9,157 nucleotides of DNA. Source: Oscillospiraceae bacterium (GTDB taxonomy: Bacteria; Bacillota; Clostridia; Oscillospirales; Oscillospiraceae). Position numbers and translations under genes: made by a program. The notes beneath the pieces were generated by a model. It was not told where the DNA came from. It searched no databases and worked only from the letters and a program-made list of their open reading frames with translations. Each line of letters begins with the position of its first letter. Positions within the stretch are counted from its first letter, which is position 1. The stretch spans positions 350 through 9,506 of the forward strand of contig JAJBVW010000018.1 in the NCBI GenBank assembly GCA_020866945.1, written 5' to 3'. Shown in pieces: positions 1 to 6,295 of the stretch.

Positions 1-201
1 TTTCATGCACTCCACCTCGTCCCTCAGCTCCTTAAGATCCTCGGCGCCGTCCAGCTCCTCGGTGGTCTCCTGGATGGTTTTTTTCATGGCGCGCACCGCC
101 TTGCCAAGGGAACGGGCCAGCTCCGGCAGCTTGTCCGGCCCTATCACCAGCAGAGCGAGCACCAAAATGACCAGAATCTCTCCGAATCCGATGCGGCTCA
201 C
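1..201 (-). CDS. tatA/tatB: TatA/TatB-family twin-arginine translocase subunit (3' end beyond window)
   Basis: Membrane component of the Sec-independent Tat system, which exports folded, often cofactor-loaded proteins. Sixty-seven codons are visible before the left window edge. Residues 4-20 form one short hydrophobic helix (IGFGEILVILVLALLVI), followed by the family hinge GPDKLPELARSLGKA, then an amphipathic helix and a charged Glu/Lys-rich tail. The GTG start at 201 is chosen because a purine-rich GGGAGGGGAGGG site lies just upstream and translation then begins right at the transmembrane helix. The Glu after FG and the charged tail lean towards TatB, while the LPELARSLGKA hinge is also normal for TatA, so I leave the subtype open. 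It diverges from an operon encoding a protein with a Tat signal peptide, which fits its role. tatC is not in the window and could lie to the left. The family call is secure; the A/B split is not. Confidence 0.9.
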   Translation of the reverse strand, partial: MSRIGFGEILVILVLALLVIGPDKLPELARSLGKAVRAMKKTIQETTEELDGAEDLKELRDEVECMK

Positions 202-239
202 GGCCTGTCCCTCCCCTCCCAAAGCGTTCTCTTTTCCCT

Positions 240-268
240 ATCATATCACGCTCTGGTTATCCAGGCAA
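240..268 (-). promoter_or_regulatory. Promoter of the tat-family gene
   Basis: Read on the minus strand, TTGCCT (263-268) and TATGAT (240-245) are separated by exactly 17 bp, a good sigma-A-type match. The expected transcript start near 233 leaves about a 30-nt leader holding the ribosome binding site before the GTG at 201. It lies back to back with the plus-strand promoter at 289-317. Confidence 0.6.
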
Positions 269-288
269 GAAAAAAACTATAAAATTGA

Positions 289-317
289 TTGCAATATAAC
301 AAACTTTTCTATATAAT
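289..317 (+). promoter_or_regulatory. Promoter of the S41-like/flavoprotein operon
   Basis: TTGCAA (289-294) and a perfect TATAAT (312-317) are spaced by 17 bp, with A/T-rich tracts upstream (about 268-285) resembling an UP element. Transcription should begin about 7 nt downstream, at 324-325, which coincides with the ATG at 325. No Shine-Dalgarno sequence precedes any candidate start, so the message may be leaderless. Confidence 0.65.
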
Positions 318-324
318 GGACAGT

Positions 325-1551
325 ATGATGAGACGATTTGACCAGCTTTTCGGGGATATTGTGGCCATCCTGCGCCGGGACTATGCCGGATGGGAGGCCC
401 CGGAAGGCTTTGACCCGCAATACTATAACCAGGCCATCGGCCAGGCATGGCACGACGGACGGCTGGATGCGCTGCTGTTTCTGCGGTACGTCAGCCAGAT
501 GCTTGCCTGCACCGGGAACCGCGCCCTGCGCCTTATGCTTCTGCCCCAGGAGGGCTATGCGCCCTACAGCCCTGGCTTCTTCACCCGCCGGCATGAGGAC
601 AGCCTGGTTGTCACCGCCCTTGCGGGAGAGACGCGGCTCGCCGTGGGCGACCGCATCACCGCCGTCAACGGCGGCAGCCCCGCCCGGCACCGGCAGACCA
701 TCCAAAAAAATTTCTTCTATGCCGCCGAAAACGCCCCGGAGCGGGAGGACTGGAACGGCCTGCTGAAAATGGCGGACACCGTCACCGTGAACGGCGATAC
801 CATCCCCCTGGCCCATTATCCCAGGAAAAGCCCCCATCCCGGCCCGGCGGTTCGGTTTCTGGAGGAAGATGTCCTATACCTGCGCCCCCCGGCGCTCGAC
901 AGACTGGAGGAGACGCAGGCGCTGGCCGGCAGGCTGGAAAATATATCCTTTCAGGGGCTGATTTTGGATATGCGAAACGGGGATGGCAGCTTCGAGGCGG
1001 CGTTTTATCCGCTTCTGCCCTGGCTGTGTCGGGAGGATACGTCTCTGACCGAGCTTCTGGGGCCGACGGAGCTGTTTGTGAACTACACGCCCTTAAACTG
1101 CGCCCTGAAGGCGGCGGCGCTGGAAACCGTCCCCGGCGGGGCGGCGTATGTGTCCGAGCTGCGGGAGAAGGCCGGAAGGGGCTTTATCCTGGAGGACAGC
1201 GCTCCGGAGGAAACAATCATCCCCGGACGGGGGCCGAAGCGTATCGCCGTCCTGACCGACACCTGGTGCCGGGGCGCGGGGGAAGGTCTGGTTCTGGCGG
1301 CAAAGAACGCCGGCGCGGCTCTGATTGGCCGGGCCACCCTGGGGACGCTGGATTACAGCGGCCCGGTATCCTGCCAGTTGGACGACAGATTCATATTCAC
1401 CTGGCCCACGGCCATTACAAAAGCGGCCCGGGAGGGTCATGGCATGATGGGCGTCGGCATCCAGCCGGATATTTATATTCCCTGGACGTCGGAGGAGTGT
1501 ACGCGGGACGTGCTCTTGGGCGCGGCTCTGAACTATATACATAAGGGATAA
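325..1551 (+). CDS. S41 (C-terminal processing/tricorn)-family peptidase-like protein, probably catalytically dead
   Basis: A 408-aa protein with the architecture of clostridial S41 proteins. An N-terminal helical region (about 1-75) is followed by a PDZ-like segment (about 95-160, with LAVGDRITAVNGG) and a C-terminal S41 fold containing LILDMRNGDGS (about 214-224) and IAVLTDTWCRGAGEGLVLAA (about 307-326). After these come GRATLGTLDYSG and a closing GVGIQPDIYIPW. In active S41 enzymes the nucleophilic Ser lies three residues before the conserved Glu; here that position is Gly (GAGE, 317-320). The general-base Lys position after the GxxTxG turn appears to be Thr. No signal peptide is visible, so it should be cytoplasmic. 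An in-frame ATG at 289 exists, but it lies in the -35 region and the one at 316 lies in the -10 box. I therefore prefer 325 (or 328). The flavoprotein gene follows after 17 nt, so the two are surely co-transcribed. Family membership is fairly sure; inactivity is my by-eye alignment. Confidence 0.75.
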   Translation: MMRRFDQLFGDIVAILRRDYAGWEAPEGFDPQYYNQAIGQAWHDGRLDALLFLRYVSQMLACTGNRALRLMLLPQEGYAPYSPGFFTRRHEDSLVVTALAGETRLAVGDRITAVNGGSPARHRQTIQKNFFYAAENAPEREDWNGLLKMADTVTVNGDTIPLAHYPRKSPHPGPAVRFLEEDVLYLRPPALDRLEETQALAGRLENISFQGLILDMRNGDGSFEAAFYPLLPWLCREDTSLTELLGPTELFVNYTPLNCALKAAALETVPGGAAYVSELREKAGRGFILEDSAPEETIIPGRGPKRIAVLTDTWCRGAGEGLVLAAKNAGAALIGRATLGTLDYSGPVSCQLDDRFIFTWPTAITKAAREGHGMMGVGIQPDIYIPWTSEECTRDVLLGAALNYIHKG

Positions 1552-1568
1552 AACAGGAGGAGCAGAAC

Positions 1569-3503
1569 ATGGGCAAGGAAAAGAAGGAGAAAAAACAGCT
1601 TTCCCGGCGGGAGTTTCTCAAGGGCGCCGGCGCGGTGACAGCGGGAGCGGCGGCGGTCAGCATCCTGGGCATGGGGGCCTTTGCCTCCAATGAGCCGGAC
1701 GCGGCCACCGGGGCCTCCGTCAGCAGCGGGGGCAGCGGAGATACTGCCAGCACCGGCACCACCACGGACGACCGGGTCTATGGCTACAGCGGCCCGGGAG
1801 ATTGGCTGGGCCAGGCCCCGGAGATCGCAGACAGCGACATCAGCAAGACCCTGGAATGCGACGTGGCCGTTATCGGCCTGGGCCATGCAGGCACTCAGGC
1901 GCTGCTGGCGGCGGCGGAGAAGGGCGCCAAGGTCATCGGCGTGGAAAAGCAGACCCAAGACACCCACTCCTGGTTCGGGGAGGATTTCGGCTGTTGGAAC
2001 TCCCAGGTACAGGTGGAGCAGGCGGGCTTCGGACCATATGACCTCGGCGAGGTGGTGGACGAGTTCATCACCCGCGGCGGCGGGCGGGCCTATCCCGACA
2101 TCGTCCGGCTGTATGTGCAGAACTCCGGCCCCACCATGGATCATATGCTGGAGATATGCAAGGAAATGGGCGTGGACTCCCGCGTCTACACCTATGACAA
2201 CACCCGGGACGGCTGGCTCATTATTCAAGCAAACTTCGACTACGACAAATGGGCCTCCGGGGCAGATATATACGACTGTCTGCGCAAGGATTATCCCATC
2301 TGGCCTGGCACAAAGACCTGGGCCGCCTCCTGTCAGTTTATGGGGGAGTACAGCGACACCCAGGTAAACGGCGTGGCCGCAAACTCCAAGATCGGCCTGG
2401 TGCAGCAGGCGTGTCTGGATAAGGCCACCAGAGACCTGGGCGCGGAGCTTATATACAACACCTCCGGTGTGGTGCTGGTGCAGGATTCAAGCAAGGCCGT
2501 CACCGGCGTCATCGTCCAGGACAACAGCACCGGGGAATATATCCGCATCAATACCGCCAAGGGCGTGGTCATGGCGGGAGGCGACTATTCCGCCAACGCG
2601 GATATGTGCTGGGCGCTGCTCAATGAATACATGGAGCGCAACGAGCGCTCCGGCGGCTCCAAGAGCCGGTTCTATTCCTCCGGGCGGGACGGCTCCTCTG
2701 TAAAGATGATGTGCTGGGCCGGAGGCTACATTGAACCGGCCCCCCGCGGCACCATGATTTTAGGCGGCGGCCCCAGCGGCGGGCCGTGGGGCGCAAACTC
2801 TATGCTCTGGCTGAACGCGGAGGGCAAGCGCTTCTGCAACGAGGGGAACATCACCGCCGCCCAGACCGCTACCTCCCGCCAGAAGAAAGGCACCGGCTGC
2901 TTGGTGACAGACCAGAAATGGTTCAAGGGCGTCTGCGCCAGCGGGCTGGAGCACCAGGGGCCGAACGGAGGCCGCCCCCAGTATTATCAGGACATGATAG
3001 ACGGCATGAACGCCTTAAAGCCCGGCGGGAGGGCCAACATCATCGGCTGCACTATCGCCGAGCGCATGAGCGGCTCCGTCATGTGCGGGGAGACCCTGGA
3101 GGACATCGCCAAAATGGTGGGCTATGACGACGAGGCCACCGCCAATATGCTGGAGGCCGTGGCCCGGTATAACGAGATGTGCTACGCCGGGCAGGACACA
3201 GATTTCGGCAAGCGGGCGGAGGCCCTGATTCCCGTGGATGAAGGCCCCTATTACGCCTGCACCGGCACTATGGGCAGCTTCACCGCCAGCCCCTCCATGG
3301 TGACAATGTCCGGCGTTATGACGGACGCGCGTCTGAACGTCCTGGACGGCAGCATGAATCCCATCAAGGGCCTGTATACCTGCGGCAACTCCCTGGGAGG
3401 CCGCTACGGCACCGGCTACTGCACCCCCTGCGCCGGCTCCTCCATCGGCATGGCCGGCACCCACGGCAGGCTCGCGGGGCAGTTCGTGTGCGAGGAGGAG
3501 TAA
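1569..3503 (+). CDS. Tat-exported FAD-dependent oxidoreductase (FAD_binding_2; fumarate reductase/3-ketosteroid dehydrogenase-like)
   Basis: A 644-aa extracytoplasmic flavoenzyme. Residues 1-39 are a textbook twin-arginine signal: a Lys-rich n-region, SRREFLKGAG at 12-21, an Ala/Gly-rich h-region and AFA before a likely cut at 39/40. A Ser/Thr/Gly/Asp-rich linker (about 40-70) precedes the FAD domain. The dinucleotide-binding loop VIGLGHAG (101-108) and the ribose-binding Glu126 (VIGVEK) mark the Rossmann fold. The C-terminal FAD signature is GLYTCGNSLGGRYGTGYCTP through GRLAG (about 602-637). The NR.GG arginine motif of true fumarate reductases is absent. The GY.TP.AG.SIG.A pattern looks more like the 3-ketosteroid dehydrogenase end, so the substrate is unknown. 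There is no CxxCH heme motif and no FMN-attachment motif, so the electron donor must come from elsewhere. AGGAGG at 1555-1560 gives a strong start, 17 nt after the S41-like gene. Fold and export are confident; the reaction is not. Confidence 0.9.
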   Translation: MGKEKKEKKQLSRREFLKGAGAVTAGAAAVSILGMGAFASNEPDAATGASVSSGGSGDTASTGTTTDDRVYGYSGPGDWLGQAPEIADSDISKTLECDVAVIGLGHAGTQALLAAAEKGAKVIGVEKQTQDTHSWFGEDFGCWNSQVQVEQAGFGPYDLGEVVDEFITRGGGRAYPDIVRLYVQNSGPTMDHMLEICKEMGVDSRVYTYDNTRDGWLIIQANFDYDKWASGADIYDCLRKDYPIWPGTKTWAASCQFMGEYSDTQVNGVAANSKIGLVQQACLDKATRDLGAELIYNTSGVVLVQDSSKAVTGVIVQDNSTGEYIRINTAKGVVMAGGDYSANADMCWALLNEYMERNERSGGSKSRFYSSGRDGSSVKMMCWAGGYIEPAPRGTMILGGGPSGGPWGANSMLWLNAEGKRFCNEGNITAAQTATSRQKKGTGCLVTDQKWFKGVCASGLEHQGPNGGRPQYYQDMIDGMNALKPGGRANIIGCTIAERMSGSVMCGETLEDIAKMVGYDDEATANMLEAVARYNEMCYAGQDTDFGKRAEALIPVDEGPYYACTGTMGSFTASPSMVTMSGVMTDARLNVLDGSMNPIKGLYTCGNSLGGRYGTGYCTPCAGSSIGMAGTHGRLAGQFVCEEE

Positions 3504-3543
3504 GGTTTCTTAAAAACCGGCAATTTTCCAATTTTCGCCATGC

Positions 3544-3578
3544 TGCGCCGCCGCGCATATTCCGCTGACGGCGGCGCA
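3544..3578. repeat. Perfect 10-bp inverted repeat downstream of the flavoprotein gene
   Basis: TGCGCCGCCG (3544-3553) and CGGCGGCGCA (3569-3578) are exact reverse complements around a 15-nt loop. The stem is very GC-rich and sits 40 nt after the flavoprotein stop, but no U-tract follows on either strand. It may stabilise the mRNA 3' end or attenuate readthrough; a standard intrinsic terminator it is not. Confidence 0.6.
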
Positions 3579-3600
3579 AACTACTCCTGATAAGTTCAGC

Positions 3601-3622
3601 GTCGGTCTGGAGCAAGACTGAC
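3601..3622 (+). repeat. Short hairpin in the leader of the DUF378 gene
   Basis: GTCGGTCT (3601-3608) pairs with AGACTGAC (3615-3622) using one G-U wobble, with a six-nt loop GGAGCA. It lies 24 nt before the ribosome binding site of the downstream gene. No clear promoter is visible in 3504-3658, so the small gene may be read from the flavoprotein operon through this region. Confidence 0.4.
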
Positions 3623-3658
3623 ATCCGGGCGGGCGCGGGATCAAAAGGAGTCATTTTC

Positions 3659-3928
3659 ATGGTCATTGACAGAATTGCCCTGATACTCGCCATTATCGGC
3701 GGGCTGAACTGGGGCAGCATCGGCCTGTTTCGATTCGATATTGTGGCGTGGATTTTCGGCGGGCAGACCGCCGCAGTCTCCCGGGTGATTTATACGCTGG
3801 TGGGCCTGGCGGCGCTGTGGTGTATTTCCCTGCTGTTCCGCGCCCGCGACGAGGCGGACGAGGAGGCGGGATCCCCATCGGGATTGGGCAAAAAGCCGCG
3901 GAGGGCAGCATCAAAACCGCTGTTTTGA
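3659..3928 (+). CDS. DUF378-family small membrane protein (YuzA-like)
   Basis: An 89-aa protein with two predicted transmembrane helices, about residues 4-25 and 40-61. The hallmark DUF378 segment DRIALILAIIGGLNWGSIGL is intact, followed by a second family-like stretch VSRVIYTLVGLAALW. The family has no established biochemical function. AAAAGGAG (3643-3650) lies eight nt before the ATG, which fixes the start. The C-terminal 25 residues are hydrophilic and Lys/Arg-rich at the end (GKKPRRAASKPLF), longer than in many relatives. The last nine codons and the TGA lie within a long hairpin (3900-3939), so the coding end doubles as RNA structure. It sits 155 nt after the flavoprotein gene and before the MATE transporter; no functional link is evident. 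Confidence 0.85.
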   Translation: MVIDRIALILAIIGGLNWGSIGLFRFDIVAWIFGGQTAAVSRVIYTLVGLAALWCISLLFRARDEADEEAGSPSGLGKKPRRAASKPLF

Positions 3929-3939
3929 TGCTGCCCTCC
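3900..3939 (+). terminator. Long perfect hairpin overlapping the DUF378 stop codon
   Basis: An 18-bp perfect stem (3900-3917 with 3922-3939) closes a four-nt loop CGCT. The core arm is GAGGGCAGCATCAAAAC. It is by far the strongest simple hairpin here and sits at the end of a gene, so termination is the likely job. Downstream is only CCTGTTTCC rather than a clean U-run, so efficiency is uncertain. The ORF's TGA (3926-3928) lies in the descending arm. Confidence 0.55.
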
Positions 3940-3990
3940 CTGTTTCCAACGCTGTTTTCCGAGCGGGTCGGGAAAATATGGAACAGTCCC

Positions 3991-4018
3991 TTGCAACAGG
4001 CCATTGTTCTGGTATAAA
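3991..4018 (+). promoter_or_regulatory. Probable promoter of the MATE transporter gene
   Basis: TTGCAA (3991-3996) and TATAAA (4013-4018) are 16 bp apart; the overlapping TAAAAT (4015-4020) gives 18 bp. A transcript from about 4025 would carry the GGGAG site at 4040-4044. A second TATAAT at 4031-4036 is too close to the ribosome binding site and has no good -35. Confidence 0.5.
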
Positions 4019-4051
4019 ATAAATACATACTATAATTACGGGAGAAGAACT

Positions 4052-5416
4052 ATGGCCGGTGAGAGTCTGATAAACGATTATACCTCCGGCCCGGTGGCAA
4101 AGCAGCTGCTGGGCTTTGCCTGGCCCTTTATGGTGTCGAATTTGCTGCAAACCGCCTATAACCTGGTGGATATGATGGTGGTGGGCCGGTTCGTGGGAGC
4201 CGCCGGGCTTTCCGCCGTCAGCGTGGGGGCCGACCTGCTGCATTTTTATACCTTCATCGGCATGGGCTTCTGCAATGCCGGTCAGGTCATCATCAGTCAA
4301 TATGTGGGTCTGGGCGACAGAAAGGGCCTTTCAAAGATTGTTGGCACCATGTTCACCTTTATCCTGGGACTGAGCCTCGTCGTCTCCGCCGCAGGGCTTA
4401 TAGGCGTGGACGCCATCATGAGCTGGCTGAACGTACCGGCGGAGGCGCTGGATTCCTGCCGGGCCTATACGATATGCTGCACGGCGGGGCTGTTTTTCAG
4501 CTTTGGCTATGTGATGGTGGCCTCCATCCTACGGGGCATGGGAGACGCCAAACGGCCCCTGATATTTGTGGCGATTGCCTCGGTGCTGAATGTGGTGCTG
4601 GATTTGCTGCTCGTGTCTCAAGGAATGGGAACATTTGGGGCGGCCCTAGCCACGGTCATTGCCCAGGGAGTCAGCTTTGTGTTTTCCGTCGCATATCTAT
4701 GGCGGCGGCGGGAGCGCCTCGGCTTCGATTTCCAGCTGAGAGACCTGCTCCCCGACCGGCGGAACCTCTGGCTGCTGCTGAAGCTGGGAATTCCCATGAT
4801 GATTCAGACCTGCGCCATCAGCGTCTCCACTCTGTTCGTTTCCAGCCGTATCAATACCTATGGCGTGACGGTCTCCGCCGTCACCGGGGTCGGCTCTAAG
4901 CTGTCCGCCATCGCCAGCATCGTCACGCTGGCGCTCAGTCAGGCGGGAGCCACCATGGTCGGCCAGAACTTTGCCGCCCGGAAGCCGGAGCGGGTGCAGA
5001 AAACCCTGATAACAGCCATTCTGCTGGGCGGCGTCTTCGCCGCCGTGCTGTCCGCCGTCATGATACTCTGGCCAGAGCAGGTATTCGCCCTGTTCAACGA
5101 CGACGCGGAGGTGCTGGCCATGAGCCACGCCTATGTGGCCATCGCGGTTTTGAATTTCTTCGGCTGGGCCTGCCGTGGGCCAAGCACCGCCCTTTGCAAC
5201 GGCATGGGCTTTCCCGTCATGAATTTCATTCTGGGCCTGGTGGACGGGGTGGTCATGCGCGTCGGCCTGTGCCTGCTGCTGGGGGAGGCGCTCCAAATGG
5301 GCGTCCAGGGCTACTGGCTCGGCAGCACCCTGGCGGGATATGCGTTTTTCATCGTCATGTTCCCATACTTCCTCTCCGGCAAATGGAAGACCCGGCAGCC
5401 GCCGGTAGTGGAATGA
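4052..5416 (+). CDS. MATE-family efflux transporter
   Basis: A 454-aa polytopic inner-membrane protein expected to export drugs or other cationic/toxic compounds in exchange for Na+ or H+. It has the MATE pattern of about twelve hydrophobic segments in two homologous halves. The first half carries the family signature QTAYNLVDMMVVGRFVGAAG (about 33-52) and ILRGMGDAKRP; the second carries IPMMIQTCAISV and GATMVGQNFAARKPERV. A basic tail (GKWKTRQ) ends in the cytoplasm. Length is normal for the family. An in-frame ATG at 4004 exists, but it falls between the promoter boxes. The ATG at 4052 has GGGAG seven nt upstream and begins just before the first helix. No regulator gene lies beside it. The substrate cannot be predicted from sequence. 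Confidence 0.93.
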   Translation: MAGESLINDYTSGPVAKQLLGFAWPFMVSNLLQTAYNLVDMMVVGRFVGAAGLSAVSVGADLLHFYTFIGMGFCNAGQVIISQYVGLGDRKGLSKIVGTMFTFILGLSLVVSAAGLIGVDAIMSWLNVPAEALDSCRAYTICCTAGLFFSFGYVMVASILRGMGDAKRPLIFVAIASVLNVVLDLLLVSQGMGTFGAALATVIAQGVSFVFSVAYLWRRRERLGFDFQLRDLLPDRRNLWLLLKLGIPMMIQTCAISVSTLFVSSRINTYGVTVSAVTGVGSKLSAIASIVTLALSQAGATMVGQNFAARKPERVQKTLITAILLGGVFAAVLSAVMILWPEQVFALFNDDAEVLAMSHAYVAIAVLNFFGWACRGPSTALCNGMGFPVMNFILGLVDGVVMRVGLCLLLGEALQMGVQGYWLGSTLAGYAFFIVMFPYFLSGKWKTRQPPVVE

Positions 5417-5449
5417 TTCATCTGCGATAAAATTGCAGCAAGAGAACAG

Positions 5450-5473
5450 CGGCCCAGGCCGATAAATTTTTTT
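5450..5473 (+). terminator. Weak terminator candidate after the MATE gene
   Basis: A small hairpin, CGGC-CCAG-GCCG (5450-5461), is followed five bases later by seven T residues (5467-5473). The four-bp stem is short for an intrinsic terminator, so this is tentative, but it is the only candidate after the transporter stop. Confidence 0.35.
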
Positions 5474-5485
5474 ACACGGTGTTTT

Positions 5486-5602
5486 TTATGCCCCTTCCTC
5501 CAGGGAGTCCATATATTCGTAATACTCCGCTTCGCAGGCGAACAGCATATAGCGCGCGCCTACCTTTCCATAAACGCCGGCGGCTGTGAAATCTCCCCGC
5601 AT
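5486..5602 (-). CDS. Small ORF, 38-aa hypothetical protein
   Basis: I do not recognise this protein. On the minus strand an ATG at 5602 opens 38 codons ending in TAA (5486-5488). The start is preceded by a perfect AGGAGG seven nt upstream (5610-5615), as strong as those of the real genes in this window. Codons favour G/C at third positions (GGC, GCC, GCG, CTG) like the neighbours. The product begins MRGDFTAAGVYGKVGARYML and its C-terminal half is acidic and Tyr-rich (EAEYYEYMDSLEEGA), with one Cys at residue 23. It has no signal peptide or membrane helix. No convincing own promoter is seen. It lies 155 nt after the cysteine-peptidase-like gene on the same strand, separated by that gene's terminator. 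It could be a genuine small protein or a relic fragment. Confidence 0.55.
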   Translation of the reverse strand: MRGDFTAAGVYGKVGARYMLFACEAEYYEYMDSLEEGA

Positions 5603-5690
5603 GATGACGCCTCCTGTGCGATCTTAAGATTTCAGAATTTCCTTTTGCATACTAAGAATAACAAAAGAGGTGTCCCATAAAACGGACTGC

Positions 5691-5740
5691 AAACAACAAA
5701 AATGGGGCCAGTTGAAAAACAGACGCTTTTCAGCCGGCCC
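5691..5740 (-). terminator. Intrinsic terminator of the cysteine-peptidase-like gene
   Basis: On the minus strand a 14-position stem (5727-5740 with 5705-5718; one mismatch, one G-U) closes an eight-nt loop. It is followed directly by a U-rich tail read as CATTTTTGTTGTTT. It begins 16 nt after the stop codon at 5757, the classic position. Confidence 0.7.
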
Positions 5741-5756
5741 TTATACTTATAATTAT

Positions 5757-6254
5757 TCAGATTATTTTTTTTGGAACGATAGCCCTCACGGAGCCATGAC
5801 GGCAATGGGCGGAAAAAAATTCCTCCATAGGGCAGGCCATATCCTCCAGGCCGTCGGCCACGTTGAGGAAGCGATAGACACCCTCCTCCCGGCGGAGAAA
5901 GGGGATGTAATGCGGTTCCCGGCCCTCCCAATAGCGCAGGATGCCCGCCGGCGCCTGGCCTGCGGCTCGCAGACTGGCCCGCCGCCCCCGGTACAGGCGA
6001 TATTCGCCGAATCCGGCGAGGTACCGCCGCAGCGCCCGCACGGGTGTGGGGCCGGGCAGCTTCGTGGGATAGAGGCCGTTCAGCCCGTCCAGCACCTCCT
6101 GAAAAGAAATATCCCGCCCTTGGGCGCGGAGCAGGTCGAAGGCCGCCACCCAGCCGCAGCCGTTGATATTTGAAGTCGATCCACGATAGGGATAGGCAGC
6201 GAAGCAGTCCTGGTCGATAATATATCCGTCGGCAGAAAAGCCGTTTTGCGGCAT
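5757..6254 (-). CDS. C39/papain-like cysteine peptidase-fold protein, hypothetical
   Basis: A 165-aa protein that resembles small papain-fold cysteine peptidases. The segment NINGCGWVAAFDLLRA (29-44) has a Cys (33) at the start of a helix, as in C39-like enzymes. EPHYIPFLR (113-121) supplies a His (115), and RFLNVADG (128-135) supplies an Asn or Asp, giving the expected Cys-His-Asn/Asp order. A basic, Arg-rich middle (about 70-97) contains PTPVRALRRYL. No signal peptide, transmembrane helix or ABC module is present, so it is a stand-alone cytoplasmic protein, unlike bacteriocin-processing C39 domains fused to exporters. The start is fixed by AAAGGAGG eight nt upstream of the ATG at 6254. It has its own promoter and terminator, hence is likely a single-gene unit. 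A peptidase, a transglutaminase-like or a non-catalytic role all remain possible. Confidence 0.75.
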   Translation of the reverse strand: MPQNGFSADGYIIDQDCFAAYPYRGSTSNINGCGWVAAFDLLRAQGRDISFQEVLDGLNGLYPTKLPGPTPVRALRRYLAGFGEYRLYRGRRASLRAAGQAPAGILRYWEGREPHYIPFLRREEGVYRFLNVADGLEDMACPMEEFFSAHCRHGSVRAIVPKKII

Positions 6255-6274
6255 AGAGTCAGCCTCCTTTCACA

Positions 6275-6295
6275 CTATAATATTTTTCATTATAG
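6275..6295. promoter_or_regulatory. Palindrome over the start region of the peptidase-like gene (possible operator)
   Basis: CTATAAT (6275-6281) and ATTATAG (6289-6295) form a perfect 7-bp inverted repeat around a 7-nt spacer. It covers the minus-strand -10 box and the predicted transcript start, where a dimeric repressor could block transcription. No regulator gene is adjacent. Confidence 0.35.

Noticed and set aside
1533..2228. A 231-codon minus-strand open frame opposite the flavoprotein N-terminus
   Set aside because: Low-complexity Gly/Ala/Val/His translation typical of an antisense shadow; the plus strand has a Tat signal and FAD motif.
3440..3451. CxxC pair (CTPC) in the flavoprotein as a heme-attachment site
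   Set aside because: It lacks the required His (CxxCH) and lies within the C-terminal FAD signature.
5670..6173. A 167-codon plus-strand open frame opposite the cysteine-peptidase-like gene
   Set aside because: It runs through that gene's terminator, has no ribosome binding site, and the opposite strand has a good start, promoter and conserved motifs.
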